Below are positions 16,234 to 27,108 of a stretch of 64,000 bases of DNA, one piece after another (position 1 is the stretch's first letter; each line of letters opens with the position of its first letter). A program made the translations under genes and the position numbers. The stretch spans positions 124,001 through 188,000 of the forward strand of contig CASFNG010000007.1 of the NCBI GenBank assembly GCA_949296075.1, in the 5' to 3' direction. The DNA comes from an uncultured Parabacteroides sp. Lineage in GTDB: Bacteria; Bacteroidota; Bacteroidia; Bacteroidales; Tannerellaceae. Below the pieces are notes generated by a model. It saw only the letters and a list, made by a program, of their open reading frames with translations. It was not told the origin of the DNA and searched no databases.

Positions 16234-19200
16234 ATGAGTAATTTATCATTCGGGCAATCCAGACGGAGACTGCTCTGCGTTTCCGCGATCATCACGACGC
16301 TGGCATTGTCCTCTTCCACTAACCTTTTTGGAGCGAATCTCCATCCTTCACAGGCGATTGAGCCTGGCGTGTCCCAACAAAATGAGATCACGGTCAAAGG
16401 GCAGATCACCGACGCGGCCGGGATCCCGCTGATTGGCGTGAACATCTTACAGAAAGGCTCCACGAACGGTGTCGTGACGGACATCGACGGCAATTTCACG
16501 ATCAACGTGCCCCAAGGATCCACGTTGGTCGCTTCCTACATCGGCTACACGAGCCAGGAGATAAAGGCGCAAGCCGGACAACTCATCCGCGTCACGCTGA
16601 CGGAGGATACGCAGAACCTGGACGAGGTGGTCGTAGTGGGCTACGGCGTGCAACAGAAGAAAGACATTACCGGGTCGATCGCCGCCGTGAAGGGTGACGA
16701 CCTGAAGAACATACCGGTGGCTCAGCTGAGCAACGCGATACAGGGCTTGGCGGCCGGCGTGGACGTGGTGGCCGACGGTGGATCGCCGGGAGCCGAGCCG
16801 GTGATCCGCGTGCGCGGTACGGGTAGCTTGAACGCCTCCGATCCCTTGGTGGTGATCGACGGCGTACCGGCGGGCAGCATCTCCGACGTGAACCCGAACG
16901 ACATCGAGACGATCGAGGTGCTGAAGGATGCCTCTTCCTCCGCGATCTACGGTACTCGCGCGGCGAATGGCGTGGTCATCATCACGACGAAGCGAGGTAA
17001 GCAAGACACGAGAACCAATATCGAGGTGAATGCCTTCGCGGGTATCTCCAATATCACCAAGAAGCTGGATCTGCTGACGGCCCCGGACTTGGTGATGCTG
17101 AAACAGGAGCGTTACCGGAACGACGGGATCGCCGTGCACTCTTTCTGGCAGGATCCTTATTACGCCGTGCAGCGGACGGACTGGCAGGACGAGCTGTTCG
17201 AGCAGGGGCAGGTCTATAACGCGGACGTACGCTTGACCGGCGGTAACGATAAATCGAACTATATGTCCAGCATCGGGTATTACAAGGAGGACGGGACGAT
17301 CATCGGCTCCGACTTCAACCGGGTATCCATCCGCCTGAACTCGGATCACCAAGTGACCTCCCGCCTCAAGATCGGGCAGAGCCTGCAATATACCTATCGT
17401 CAATGGTACAACCCGAGCACCTCTTCCGTTTACTCGGGCGTGGTATGGCAAGCGTTGCGTTTCAATCCCGCCATCCCTTGCCGGCTGGACGACGGCGGTT
17501 GGGGATCAGCCATCGCCAACAATGAGCTGGGCGACATCAACAACCCGGTCTATGAGCTGTCCACCGAGCATCATACCGAGACGAACCATAGCCTGCTGGC
17601 TACCGTCACGCTCGACCTGGAGCTGATGAAGGATCTGCACCTGAAGGGGAACGCGGCCTTCGACGGGACGATGTACGACAACAAGGATTTCTACCCGCAG
17701 GTGACGGAACAGATGCGCCAACGCAACTACGCCGAGCTGACGCAGCGCTATGAGCGCCGGTACTCGTTCGTGGGCGAGGCATACCTCTCGTACGCCAAGA
17801 AATGGGCGGATCGGCATAACCTGAACGCGATGGCGGGATTCTCCGCGCAAAAGGACAAGGGGGAATACATGACCGCCACGAAGCAGGGATTCGCCGACGA
17901 GAGCGAGGATCAGCTGGTGATGGATAATGGGGCGACCATGCGAGCCATCAACGGCAACTATTACACGGAATCGGCGCTCGCCTCGTTCTACGGTCGTGTA
18001 TTCTACTCGCTCAACGACCGTTACTTGGCGACCGTCACCTTCCGTGCCGACGGTTCCTCGAAGTTCGCCCCGGGCAAGCGCTGGGGATATTTCCCGGCCT
18101 TCTCGTTTGGCTGGAGATTATCGCAGGAATCGTTCATGCGCGACATCGACTTCATCGACGACCTGAAGCTGATCGGCGGATGGGGCTTATTGGGTAACCA
18201 GGACGTGGCCGACCTGCAATACCTCACCATCATGGCCCGTAACACGAACTACGGTAACATCTACACCTTCGGCAACGAGCAGGTCGGCGGGTCGCGTATC
18301 ACCAGCTTGGCGAACCCGAATATCACCTGGGAGAAGACGGGCATGACCAATGTCGGTATCGACGGTACCTTCTTCAACCAGCAGCTGACGGCTTCCGTGA
18401 CCTGGTTCAACAAGAAGACGGTGGATATGCTCGTGCCGACCGTGGCGTTAGGGACCTTGGGACAGGCCACTATCCCCGACAGCAACATCGGCGAGATGCT
18501 GAACCGAGGCTGGGAGATTGAGGCAGGCTTCCACCAGAACCTGCAATCGGGCTTCTATTATGACTTGAGCATGAACCTCTCGTTCGTCAAGAATAAGGTA
18601 CTGAAGCTGTACGGGAACAACAATTTCATCTCGTCTGTCTATTATGGCCGCCAGAACCAGGAGATCTCCCGCACCTACGAAGGGGACCCGATCGCCTCGT
18701 TCTACGGATGGAAGACGGATGGACTCTACCAGAACATGGAGGAGATAGCGAACGACCCGAATATCGCGAACGATCCCCACAAGGCGAATATCACGCCGGG
18801 TGACGTACGCTTCGTGGACATGAACAACGACGGAGTCATCGATGAGGGGGACCGTACCTACTTAGGCGATCCGAACCCGAACACGACCTTGGGATTCCAG
18901 GCGAAATTCGGCTACAAGGGCTTCGACCTCTCCATGAACTTTATCGGGAGCTTCGGGGCGGAGCTGTACAACGCCGACCGGATGCAAGGCCTGGACCCGA
19001 GCTATTCATATAATATGTATGCCGAGACGCTGAACCGCTGGCACGGGGAGGGTACCAGCAACTCGATCCCGAAGATGTCAACCCTCCGGACAAACATGAA
19101 CCACCGGACTTCCGATCTGTTCATCGAGAATGGCGATTACTTCAAGCTGAAGACCATGACACTGGGATACACCTTCCCGAAGAAATGGACAGACCCGATC

Positions 19201-19374
19201 AACATCCATTCCCTGCGCCTGTTCGTGACGGCGGAGAACCTGTTCACCATCACCTCTTATTCCGGATACTCTCCGGAGATCGGCTATACCGACGGCAACA
19301 AGCAGCGAGGTGTCGATTACGCGCAATATCCGATGAGCCGTAAGTTCACGTTCGGACTCAAAGTCAATTTCTAA
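16234..19374 (+). CDS. SusC/RagA family TonB-linked outer membrane transporter
   Basis: The product is 1046 residues. After a signal peptide ('LLCVSAIITTLALSSSTNLFGA') comes a carboxypeptidase-D-like domain ('ITVKGQITDAAGIPLIGVNILQKGS'). The SusC hallmark 'DEVVVVGYGVQQKKDITGS' precedes the plug domain ('NAIQGLAAGVDV', 'IRVRGTGSLNASDPLVVIDG', 'IETIEVLKDASSSAIYGTRAANGVVIITTK'). The remaining 800 residues form the beta barrel and end in Phe ('FTFGLKVNF'). It imports a ligand delivered by its SusD partner using TonB energy. The next genes are SusD and a glycerophosphodiesterase, so a phosphodiester or lipid-derived ligand rather than a glycan is possible. No ECF sigma/anti-sigma pair is adjacent. 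Confidence 0.93.
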   Translation: MSNLSFGQSRRRLLCVSAIITTLALSSSTNLFGANLHPSQAIEPGVSQQNEITVKGQITDAAGIPLIGVNILQKGSTNGVVTDIDGNFTINVPQGSTLVASYIGYTSQEIKAQAGQLIRVTLTEDTQNLDEVVVVGYGVQQKKDITGSIAAVKGDDLKNIPVAQLSNAIQGLAAGVDVVADGGSPGAEPVIRVRGTGSLNASDPLVVIDGVPAGSISDVNPNDIETIEVLKDASSSAIYGTRAANGVVIITTKRGKQDTRTNIEVNAFAGISNITKKLDLLTAPDLVMLKQERYRNDGIAVHSFWQDPYYAVQRTDWQDELFEQGQVYNADVRLTGGNDKSNYMSSIGYYKEDGTIIGSDFNRVSIRLNSDHQVTSRLKIGQSLQYTYRQWYNPSTSSVYSGVVWQALRFNPAIPCRLDDGGWGSAIANNELGDINNPVYELSTEHHTETNHSLLATVTLDLELMKDLHLKGNAAFDGTMYDNKDFYPQVTEQMRQRNYAELTQRYERRYSFVGEAYLSYAKKWADRHNLNAMAGFSAQKDKGEYMTATKQGFADESEDQLVMDNGATMRAINGNYYTESALASFYGRVFYSLNDRYLATVTFRADGSSKFAPGKRWGYFPAFSFGWRLSQESFMRDIDFIDDLKLIGGWGLLGNQDVADLQYLTIMARNTNYGNIYTFGNEQVGGSRITSLANPNITWEKTGMTNVGIDGTFFNQQLTASVTWFNKKTVDMLVPTVALGTLGQATIPDSNIGEMLNRGWEIEAGFHQNLQSGFYYDLSMNLSFVKNKVLKLYGNNNFISSVYYGRQNQEISRTYEGDPIASFYGWKTDGLYQNMEEIANDPNIANDPHKANITPGDVRFVDMNNDGVIDEGDRTYLGDPNPNTTLGFQAKFGYKGFDLSMNFIGSFGAELYNADRMQGLDPSYSYNMYAETLNRWHGEGTSNSIPKMSTLRTNMNHRTSDLFIENGDYFKLKTMTLGYTFPKKWTDPINIHSLRLFVTAENLFTITSYSGYSPEIGYTDGNKQRGVDYAQYPMSRKFTFGLKVNF

Positions 19375-19400
19375 CACTCATTCACTAAAAGACGATAGAC

Positions 19401-20861
19401 ATGAAAAAAATTTTGTATATTTGTTGTTGGTTATGCGGCGTTTGGACGCTCACCTCTTGCGATAGTTTCTTGGAGGCAGACCCCAAAGGCGTATATACCG
19501 AGGAGAATTATTTCACGACCGAGCAATCTGTCATCGACGCCATAAGCGGATTGTATGGCATCTTGATCGTGGAGGATTATGTGGCATTTGGTGATTATGC
19601 CTGGGATATTTGCTCGGACGATATGTTCCGGGCGGGAGACCATGCGGAGAAAGAGGCGATCGAGACCTTCACGTTTGATGCGGGCAACGCGCAACTGAAA
19701 GCGGGATGGTCGTGGAAATACGAGATGGTGTCGAGAGCTAACAACATCCTGATCCACCTTCCGGAGATGACCTCGATCTCGGACGACATCAAGAACCGGA
19801 GTCTGGGTGAGACCTACTTCTTCCGTGCGTTCGCTTACTGGTGGCTTTACCTGCCTTATGGGGAAGTTCCCCTTATCTTGGAGGATGACGTGAAGAACGC
19901 GAACTACAACAAGCCGAAGGCTTCCCTCAACGAGGTGCTGGCTCAAATAGAGAGCGATCTCCTGAAAGCGGCCCAGTATCTGCCCGAGACCTCGACCGCC
20001 GGACGGATCAATCGGGGAACCGCCTACGCTTACCTGACTCAATTGTATATGCATTGGTCGTGCATCGAGAATAACGAGGACAAGCTCCAGAAAGCGATCG
20101 ACGCCGGTACGCAGGTGACGGGGAACGACAATTACCGTCTGTCGGCCAACTATCAGGATAACTTCCGCCAAGTGACGGAAGGGCTGCCCGAGATGTTACT
20201 GTACGTCACCTCATCTTCCACTTGGCGTAACACCTCTACCATTTACTACTTCTCGCCGCGTTCGTTAGGAGGCTGGAACTTCTTCCATCCGCTGCCCGGA
20301 CTGTTCGAGGCTTTTGGCGACGATCCACGCCGGGAGATGACCATGTGGGCGGCAGGCGATCAAATTCAAGTCGGCCCGGATTTGATAAATTATGATCCAA
20401 ACTCTTCCGAAACGGGTTATCATTTCAATAAATATACTACCTTTACGAGCGAAGGATTGCTAAACTTCGACTTGTTGATTCCCCTAATGCGGTCGGCGGA
20501 TGTATATCTGCTGGTAGCTGAAGCGAAAATACGGCTCTCAGGAGCGGGAGCCGGCGACCAAGAGATCAATGCCGTACGGGCTCGTGTAGGCTTGCCTCCT
20601 ATCTCGAATGCCGGTCCGGAGGAGCTGATCAAGGAGCGCCGTCTGGAGCTGGCCGGGGAGAATCGCCGTCACTTCGACTTAGTTCGCTGGGATAAGATCG
20701 GCTGGGTTGACTTAGTGACTCTTTACGCTGACCCGAAAGCCTCGCATACGACCGACCAAGGCCGCAAGAATTTCCAACGTCCGCGTAACTATTACTTCCC
20801 ACTGCCTCAGGAAGAGATCGACAAGAGTAATGGCGTCCTCGTGCAGAACAGCAATTACTAA
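19401..20861 (+). CDS. SusD/RagB family surface lipoprotein
   Basis: The product is 486 residues with a lipoprotein signal ('LTSCDSFLEADPKG', Cys near residue 20). The SusD pattern is clear: 'YTEENYFTTEQSVIDAISGLYG' at the start of the mature protein, TPR-like helices with 'GETYFFRAFAYWWLYLPYGEVPLI', and a C-terminal part with 'RSADVYLLVAEAKIRLSG' and 'ERRLELAGENRRHFDLVRW'. It ends with a 'YYFPLPQEEIDKSNG' segment typical of the family. It caps the SusC channel at the cell surface and binds the ligand. It is 26 bases after susC and 15 before the phosphodiesterase gene, all one operon. Confidence 0.93.
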   Translation: MKKILYICCWLCGVWTLTSCDSFLEADPKGVYTEENYFTTEQSVIDAISGLYGILIVEDYVAFGDYAWDICSDDMFRAGDHAEKEAIETFTFDAGNAQLKAGWSWKYEMVSRANNILIHLPEMTSISDDIKNRSLGETYFFRAFAYWWLYLPYGEVPLILEDDVKNANYNKPKASLNEVLAQIESDLLKAAQYLPETSTAGRINRGTAYAYLTQLYMHWSCIENNEDKLQKAIDAGTQVTGNDNYRLSANYQDNFRQVTEGLPEMLLYVTSSSTWRNTSTIYYFSPRSLGGWNFFHPLPGLFEAFGDDPRREMTMWAAGDQIQVGPDLINYDPNSSETGYHFNKYTTFTSEGLLNFDLLIPLMRSADVYLLVAEAKIRLSGAGAGDQEINAVRARVGLPPISNAGPEELIKERRLELAGENRRHFDLVRWDKIGWVDLVTLYADPKASHTTDQGRKNFQRPRNYYFPLPQEEIDKSNGVLVQNSNY

Positions 20862-20876
20862 TTATTAATACAAGAA

Positions 20877-21716
20877 ATGGTAACACGAAGCAAACGAAAA
20901 ATGAACCTTTGGATGGCGATATTCGCCTTGTCGATCGCCGTCGTGGCGGGAGCTTTCGCCAAAGATCCCGGCAAAGTAAACTCACGTTATTACTTGATCG
21001 GTCACCGGGGCGGCGTGACCGAGAACGAGATCCATCCGGAGAACAGCCTCGCCGCGCTCGACGAAGCGATCGAGAGAGGCTACAAAGGTGTGGAAATCGA
21101 CGTCAGGGAGAGCAAGGATGGCGTCTTGTTCCTATACCACTACGCCACCTTGGAGCGGGACTATGACTCCAAAGACCGCTGCGCTGACTTGACTTGGGAG
21201 GAGATACAGCGATTGCGTCCCCTCCGGGCCGACGGGAAAGCACCCGTATCGTTAGAGGAATATTGCAAACATGCCCAAGGGAAGATCCAGGAGATCATGC
21301 TCGACATCAAGATCCCGGAGCCTTCTGACGAGTTCTTCGAGAAGCTGAAACGGATTCTCGGGGAGACAGGCTTCCTGGAGCACTCCTATTCCATCGGATA
21401 TGGCGAGCAGTTGCGGGGAACGGGCTGCAAGATCACGATGCTGCTCCGCGAGCGGGAGGAATTCTTCCAGAAATACGGTGACAAGACCAAGGATCTCTAT
21501 TTCCTCTTCGCGGGCATCGATGAGCTGAACTCACGGATACTCCGCTGGTGCAAGGAGCAAGGGATACAGGTGATGGCGTGCGTGAACCGCCCGTGGCGTG
21601 AGCCTGTTACCCCCCAGAACATCGAGGAAGCCGAAAGAGATTTAGAGTGGCTGAAGAGCTGGGGCGTGATCTACTACCAGATCGACTCAGACTACGACCG
21701 CCCCTTCCGGGAATAA
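20877..21716 (+). CDS. Secreted glycerophosphodiester phosphodiesterase family protein
   Basis: The product is 279 residues with an N-terminal hydrophobic signal ('LWMAIFALSIAVVAGAFA'). The GDPD TIM-barrel motifs are present: 'LIGHRGG' with the catalytic His-Arg, 'HPENSLAALDEAIERGYKGVEIDVRESKDG' with the metal ligands Glu and Asp, and the second His in 'LYHYATLERD', where the family more often has His-Asp. Such enzymes split glycerophosphodiesters into glycerol 3-phosphate and an alcohol. Being third in a susC-susD operon, it probably processes the ligand in the periplasm. A later ATG at 20901 is also possible. A strong terminator follows. Confidence 0.88.
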   Translation: MVTRSKRKMNLWMAIFALSIAVVAGAFAKDPGKVNSRYYLIGHRGGVTENEIHPENSLAALDEAIERGYKGVEIDVRESKDGVLFLYHYATLERDYDSKDRCADLTWEEIQRLRPLRADGKAPVSLEEYCKHAQGKIQEIMLDIKIPEPSDEFFEKLKRILGETGFLEHSYSIGYGEQLRGTGCKITMLLREREEFFQKYGDKTKDLYFLFAGIDELNSRILRWCKEQGIQVMACVNRPWREPVTPQNIEEAERDLEWLKSWGVIYYQIDSDYDRPFRE

Positions 21717-21731
21717 TACGGGAAAAGAGAA

Positions 21732-21773
21732 CGCCCAAGATCATCCAGGCTGGCTTGATCTTGGGCGTTTTTT
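21732..21773 (+). terminator. Terminator of the susC-susD-GDPD operon
   Basis: A 12-bp perfect stem (21732-21743 with 21756-21767) is followed by T6. Confidence 0.9.
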
Positions 21774-21793
21774 ATGCCTGAACGGGCAGGGCA

Positions 21794-22525
21794 TCAAAGA
21801 TAAGCCCGCACCTTCTCGCGATCCGTCCGCACCGTCTCGAACTCCGAGGTGACCACGCTGCTGCCCATCGGGACATTCTCGTTCCGATATTCCATCCGGC
21901 TATACACGACACTCCGCGCGGAGGTATGAAACTCCCTTGCGCCGGTCTCCGCCTCTATCCGGGCGATGTTATTCTCTCGCACGCCACATCCCGGCATGAT
22001 GATAATCCGTCCGTCAGCCCGGCGCACCAACTCGGCGATCAAGGGGATACCTTTCACGGCATCCGACTGCTGTCCTGAGGTCAGGATCCGGTCGCAACCT
22101 AACTCGATCAGCTGCTCCAAGGCGGCAAACGGATCCCTGCATACGTCGAACGCCCGGTGGCAAGTGACCGACAAGGGCTTGGCGGCCTCGATCAACCGCC
22201 GCATCAACGGCACGTCAATATCCCCCTCTTTCGTGAGGCAGCCGAAGACGACCCCATGCACCTTCAACCGCTTGCATAGCTCTATATCGAGCAACATCGC
22301 CTCCACTTCCGCCTCCGTATAGAGGAAATCGCCCCCCCTCGGACGGATAATCACGTTGATCTGGATCTTCGAGGTCAAGGCCTGCGCCATCTTGATCTCC
22401 CCATAGCTCGGGGTCGTGCCACCCTCCGGTATCCCGGCGCACAGTTCCACACGGGTCGCGCCACCCGCCTCCGCCTCCACGCAGCTCAAGGCGGAATTCG
22501 CGCATATCTCTATAATTCGTCCCAT
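21794..22525 (-). CDS. cutC: CutC family protein
   Basis: The product has 243 residues from the ATG at 22525 ('MGRIIEICANSALSCVEAEAGGATRVELCAG'). CutC is a TIM-barrel protein named for copper homeostasis in E. coli, but its biochemical activity is not settled. Conserved segments are all visible: 'EGGTTPSYGEI', 'VIIRPRGGDFLYTEAE', 'GVVFGCLTKEGDID', 'VTCHRAFDV' and 'RILTSGQ'. The frame is open to 22765, but the extension is not coding-like and contains the promoter. It is a single gene convergent with the phosphodiesterase operon. Confidence 0.92.
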   Translation of the reverse strand: MGRIIEICANSALSCVEAEAGGATRVELCAGIPEGGTTPSYGEIKMAQALTSKIQINVIIRPRGGDFLYTEAEVEAMLLDIELCKRLKVHGVVFGCLTKEGDIDVPLMRRLIEAAKPLSVTCHRAFDVCRDPFAALEQLIELGCDRILTSGQQSDAVKGIPLIAELVRRADGRIIIMPGCGVRENNIARIEAETGAREFHTSARSVVYSRMEYRNENVPMGSSVVTSEFETVRTDREKVRAYL

Positions 22526-22550
22526 AAGAATATGAAGATTGTTGAGACCC

Positions 22551-22558
22551 CAAAAATA
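22551..22558 (-). promoter_or_regulatory. Promoter -7 element of cutC
   Basis: TATTTTTG on the minus strand matches TAnnTTTG and lies 25 bases before the ATG. Confidence 0.45.
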
Positions 22559-22643
22559 CGAAAATATCCCAAGCGCCCCACCTCCCCTCCCGAAAGAGCC
22601 ATCAGCTATCCCGAAAAGCAGCCCGGGGATTCCGGAAAGACAC

Positions 22644-22664
22644 GGGAAGTTTTCGCGGGAAGTT
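22644..22664. repeat. Intergenic repeat copy (atp operon)
   Basis: It contains AAGTTTTCGCGG at 22647-22658, identical over 12 bases with the copy at 50089-50100. Confidence 0.4.
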
Positions 22665-22948
22665 GACCATGCTTTCCTTGAAAATCGGGTGATAAGCCAA
22701 ATAGCCCTAAATACTTTCCACATGAAATTAACAAAATAAAACAAAAAACCGCTCTTTCCTACCATAAAGGAAGATAGCGTCTATCTATTTATCCCTCTAT
22801 CCGTTAGATAAGCGTCATCGGCTTTCAATTAGTCTATACAAGAAGTAAATTGGTCTATTTCCACATTACCCGGCGAAAAGCGAAAGTTTAACTAAACCCA
22901 AAAAGACTCAAAAAGTCATATTTTCATACATCGAAGCGGCATAAAACG

Positions 22949-22956
22949 TAATATTG
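22949..22956 (+). promoter_or_regulatory. Possible -7 element of the atp operon
   Basis: TAATATTG lies within CGTAATATTGC, a string also found before the thr operon (30472-30482). No TTG at the right spacing is seen. Confidence 0.3.
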
Positions 22957-22986
22957 CACAGAGATTTAAAGGTTTTAGGTTAATAA

Positions 22987-24516
<1,530 letters not shown>

Positions 24517-24522
24517 TTCAAT

Positions 24523-24756
24523 ATGAAACTGGAAATTGTATCACCGGAAGGAGTCCTGTTCGAAGGAGAGGCGAGATCCGTCTCTTTTCCCGGGATCGCG
24601 GGGGCGTTCAACGTGCTTCCACACCATGCCCCGCTGATTGCGGCACTGAAGGCCGGTACGATCCGGTTTGAGGTAAACGGGAAACAACAAGAACAATCGA
24701 TACAAAGTGGATTCGTAGAAGTGAAGGATGACCGCCTATCCGTTTGCGTCGAATAA
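24523..24756 (+). CDS. atpC: F-type ATP synthase subunit epsilon (short form)
   Basis: The product is 77 residues and contains only the N-terminal beta-sandwich ('MKLEIVSPEGVLFEGEARSVSFPGIAGAFNVLPHHAPLIAALKAG'). The C-terminal pair of helices that inhibits ATP hydrolysis in E. coli is absent, which is usual in Bacteroidetes. It links the gamma shaft to the c ring. It lies 6 bases after atpD, and its end overlaps the upstream extension of the next frame. Confidence 0.93.
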   Translation: MKLEIVSPEGVLFEGEARSVSFPGIAGAFNVLPHHAPLIAALKAGTIRFEVNGKQQEQSIQSGFVEVKDDRLSVCVE

Positions 24757-24769
24757 AAAACATAAGATA

Positions 24770-25201
24770 ATGAGTGGTAGATTAAGAATGAAGGTAATGG
24801 GACTGATAACGTTTATCAACGCGGTTATCGGTATTTCTTTGGGGGGCTTGCTTTATAACATCTGGCCCGAGCACTATTTCACGTGGTACCCTTCCATTCC
24901 CTTCTTTTATTGGCTCATGGCGATCGCGATGACCTTTTTCCTGGACCGGGTAAAACGAAGGAACGGTGACGTCACCGTAACGATGTATATGCTGGTCCGG
25001 TTCTGCAAATTCACGATCGCTTGTGTTTTTTTGTGGATGTACGCCGCGCTGGTCAAGGAGAACCTTCGCGCTTTCGGGTTCACGATGATGTTATTCTATT
25101 TCATTTACCTCGGATTGGAGACCTATACCCTATATCTGTTCGAGAAGAAAAGAATGAAAAGAGAAAGAAGAGAGAAAGAATATGAGAGCGATAAGAAATA
25201 A
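24770..25201 (+). CDS. Small membrane protein of the atp operon (AtpI-like)
   Basis: The product is 143 residues from the ATG at 24770. Four hydrophobic segments are visible: about residues 9-28 ('LITFINAVIGISLGGLLYNI'), 40-56, 75-95 and 100-122. The C-terminal tail is strongly basic and charged. Position and topology suggest the AtpI role, helping c-ring assembly, but the sequence is not recognisably AtpI. Its end overlaps atpB by 20 bases, so translation is coupled. A start at 24788 ('MKVMGL') is also possible. Confidence 0.7.
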   Translation: MSGRLRMKVMGLITFINAVIGISLGGLLYNIWPEHYFTWYPSIPFFYWLMAIAMTFFLDRVKRRNGDVTVTMYMLVRFCKFTIACVFLWMYAALVKENLRAFGFTMMLFYFIYLGLETYTLYLFEKKRMKRERREKEYESDKK

Positions 25202-26228
25202 CAAAGCGTTATGGCTTACCCTGTTGATGTGGCTCTGCCTGCTCACGCCGGCGAAGGCGGACGAGGGAGAGGTCAACGTGCAGGAGATCGTCTTCTCGCA
25301 TATCCAGGACGCCTACACGTGGCATATCACGGAATGGGGCGACACCGAGGTGGCGATCCCTTTGCCGATCATAGTGAGAAGCGAGGAGAAGGGATGGGAT
25401 ATGTTCCTTTCGTCGCGGCTGAGTCACGGACAGACCTACCACGGCTATTACATCGCCCCGGAAGGGGCTAACGCCGGCAAGGTGGTAGAGCGCGACAGCT
25501 CCGGCGAGGAGATGCGCCCCTTGGACCTGTCGCTGACGAAGAATGTCTTCGGGCTGTTCATCAGTAGCGGGATCCTGCTGTGGGTCATCCTCGGGGCCGC
25601 CCGTTGGTACAAGAAGCATCCGTTAGAGACCCCGGGAGGGTTCCTCGGAGCGGTGGAGGCCGTCGTGTCCTACATACAGGACGGGGTGATAAAAGACGCG
25701 ATCGGGAAGGAGTACAAGCCGTTCTCCTCCTACCTGCTGACGGTGTTCTTCTTCATCTTGGTCAATAACCTGCTGGGGATCGTACCCATCTTCCCGGGAG
25801 GAGCCAACGTGACGGGTAACATCGCGGTGACAGGCGTGCTGGCCCTTTGTACCTTCGTGGCGGTCAATTTGTTCGCGACGAAAGCCTATTGGAAGGACAT
25901 CTTCTGGCCCAACGTGCCGATCTACCTGAAACTGCCGTTGCCGATCATGCCGTTCGTCGAGTTCTTCGGGGTGTTCACCAAACCGTTCGCCTTGATGATC
26001 CGTCTGTTCGCCAACATCATGGCCGGGCACACCATCATCCTGGCGCTCACCTGCCTGATATTCATCACGGTGTCGATGGGCGTGATAGTCAATCTCGGGA
26101 TGACGGTCATCTCCGTCGTCTTTTGCGTGTTCATGAACTGCTTGGAGTTGTTCGTGGCTTGCCTGCAAGCTTACATTTTCACCCTTTTGTCCGCCAACTA
26201 CATCGGATTGGCGAAAATAAAGGATTGA
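25182..26228 (+). CDS. atpB: F-type ATP synthase subunit a
   Basis: The product is 348 residues, longer than the E. coli subunit because of an N-terminal signal peptide ('ALWLTLLMWLCLLTPAKA') and a periplasmic domain of about 100 residues. Membrane helices follow. The essential arginine that faces the c ring is in 'FALMIRLFANIMAGHTI', and the last helix has 'LELFVACLQAYIFTLLSANYI' with the conserved Gln. It provides the proton half-channels of the Fo motor. The long N-terminal domain is typical of Bacteroidetes. Confidence 0.95.
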   Translation: MRAIRNNKALWLTLLMWLCLLTPAKADEGEVNVQEIVFSHIQDAYTWHITEWGDTEVAIPLPIIVRSEEKGWDMFLSSRLSHGQTYHGYYIAPEGANAGKVVERDSSGEEMRPLDLSLTKNVFGLFISSGILLWVILGAARWYKKHPLETPGGFLGAVEAVVSYIQDGVIKDAIGKEYKPFSSYLLTVFFFILVNNLLGIVPIFPGGANVTGNIAVTGVLALCTFVAVNLFATKAYWKDIFWPNVPIYLKLPLPIMPFVEFFGVFTKPFALMIRLFANIMAGHTIILALTCLIFITVSMGVIVNLGMTVISVVFCVFMNCLELFVACLQAYIFTLLSANYIGLAKIKD

Positions 26229-26322
26229 GAAGAATCGCTTAAATGTTCGAGATGAATCATCGAAAGGATCAGGATGATTTCATCAAAGGTATTAGAGTTA
26301 TAATAAAAAGGTTACTAATTAA

Positions 26323-26589
<267 letters not shown>

Positions 26590-26604
26590 TAAAACGATAC
26601 AACC

Positions 26605-27105
26605 ATGTCTTTATTAACACCGGACTCAGGGCTTCTTTTCTGGATGATCGTGTCGTTCGGGATCGTCTTCGTCCTCCTTTCCAAGTACGGTTTCCCCGTG
26701 ATCGTGAAAGCGATAGAGGAACGAAAGGCCTATATAGACAACTCCCTTGAGACGGCCCGGAAAGCCAACGAGCAGCTGGCTAATATCCAGGCCGAGGGCG
26801 AGAAGATCTTGGCCGAGGCGAAGGAAAGGCAGAACGCCATCATGAGGGAAGCCTTCGACGAGAAGGAGCGGATCCTCGAAGAGGCCCGCCAAAAAGCGGC
26901 TTCCGAGGCGCATTCGCAGATAGAGGAGGCAACCCGGCGCATCCGCGAGGAGAAGGAGAAAGCGATCCGGGAGGTCCGCGCAGAGATCACGGATCTCTCC
27001 ATCGCCATCGCGGAGAAAGTAATGAAAGAGAAAATCAGCCGGGACGACCGGCAGCGGGAGATCATCGACCGGCTGCTGGATGAGGTATCGTTTAGTAAAT
27101 CATAA
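26605..27105 (+). CDS. atpF: F-type ATP synthase subunit b
   Basis: The product is 166 residues. One N-terminal membrane helix ('GLLFWMIVSFGIVFVLLSKYGFPVIV') is followed by a long charged coiled coil from about residue 35 to 150 ('NEQLANIQAEGEKILAEAKERQNAIMREAFDEKERILEEAR'). It forms the peripheral stalk that holds F1 against rotation. It is 15 bases after atpE and 3 before atpH. Confidence 0.95.
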   Translation: MSLLTPDSGLLFWMIVSFGIVFVLLSKYGFPVIVKAIEERKAYIDNSLETARKANEQLANIQAEGEKILAEAKERQNAIMREAFDEKERILEEARQKAASEAHSQIEEATRRIREEKEKAIREVRAEITDLSIAIAEKVMKEKISRDDRQREIIDRLLDEVSFSKS

Positions 27106-27108
27106 GGT

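Noticed and set aside
16447-17451. A 334-codon minus-strand frame inside susC
   Set aside because: It is an antisense shadow of a well-supported gene in GC-rich DNA; its composition is rich in Arg, His and Val as expected for such shadows.
21794-22525. CutC as a proven copper export component
   Set aside because: The name is historical. No copper genes are nearby, so only family membership is claimed.
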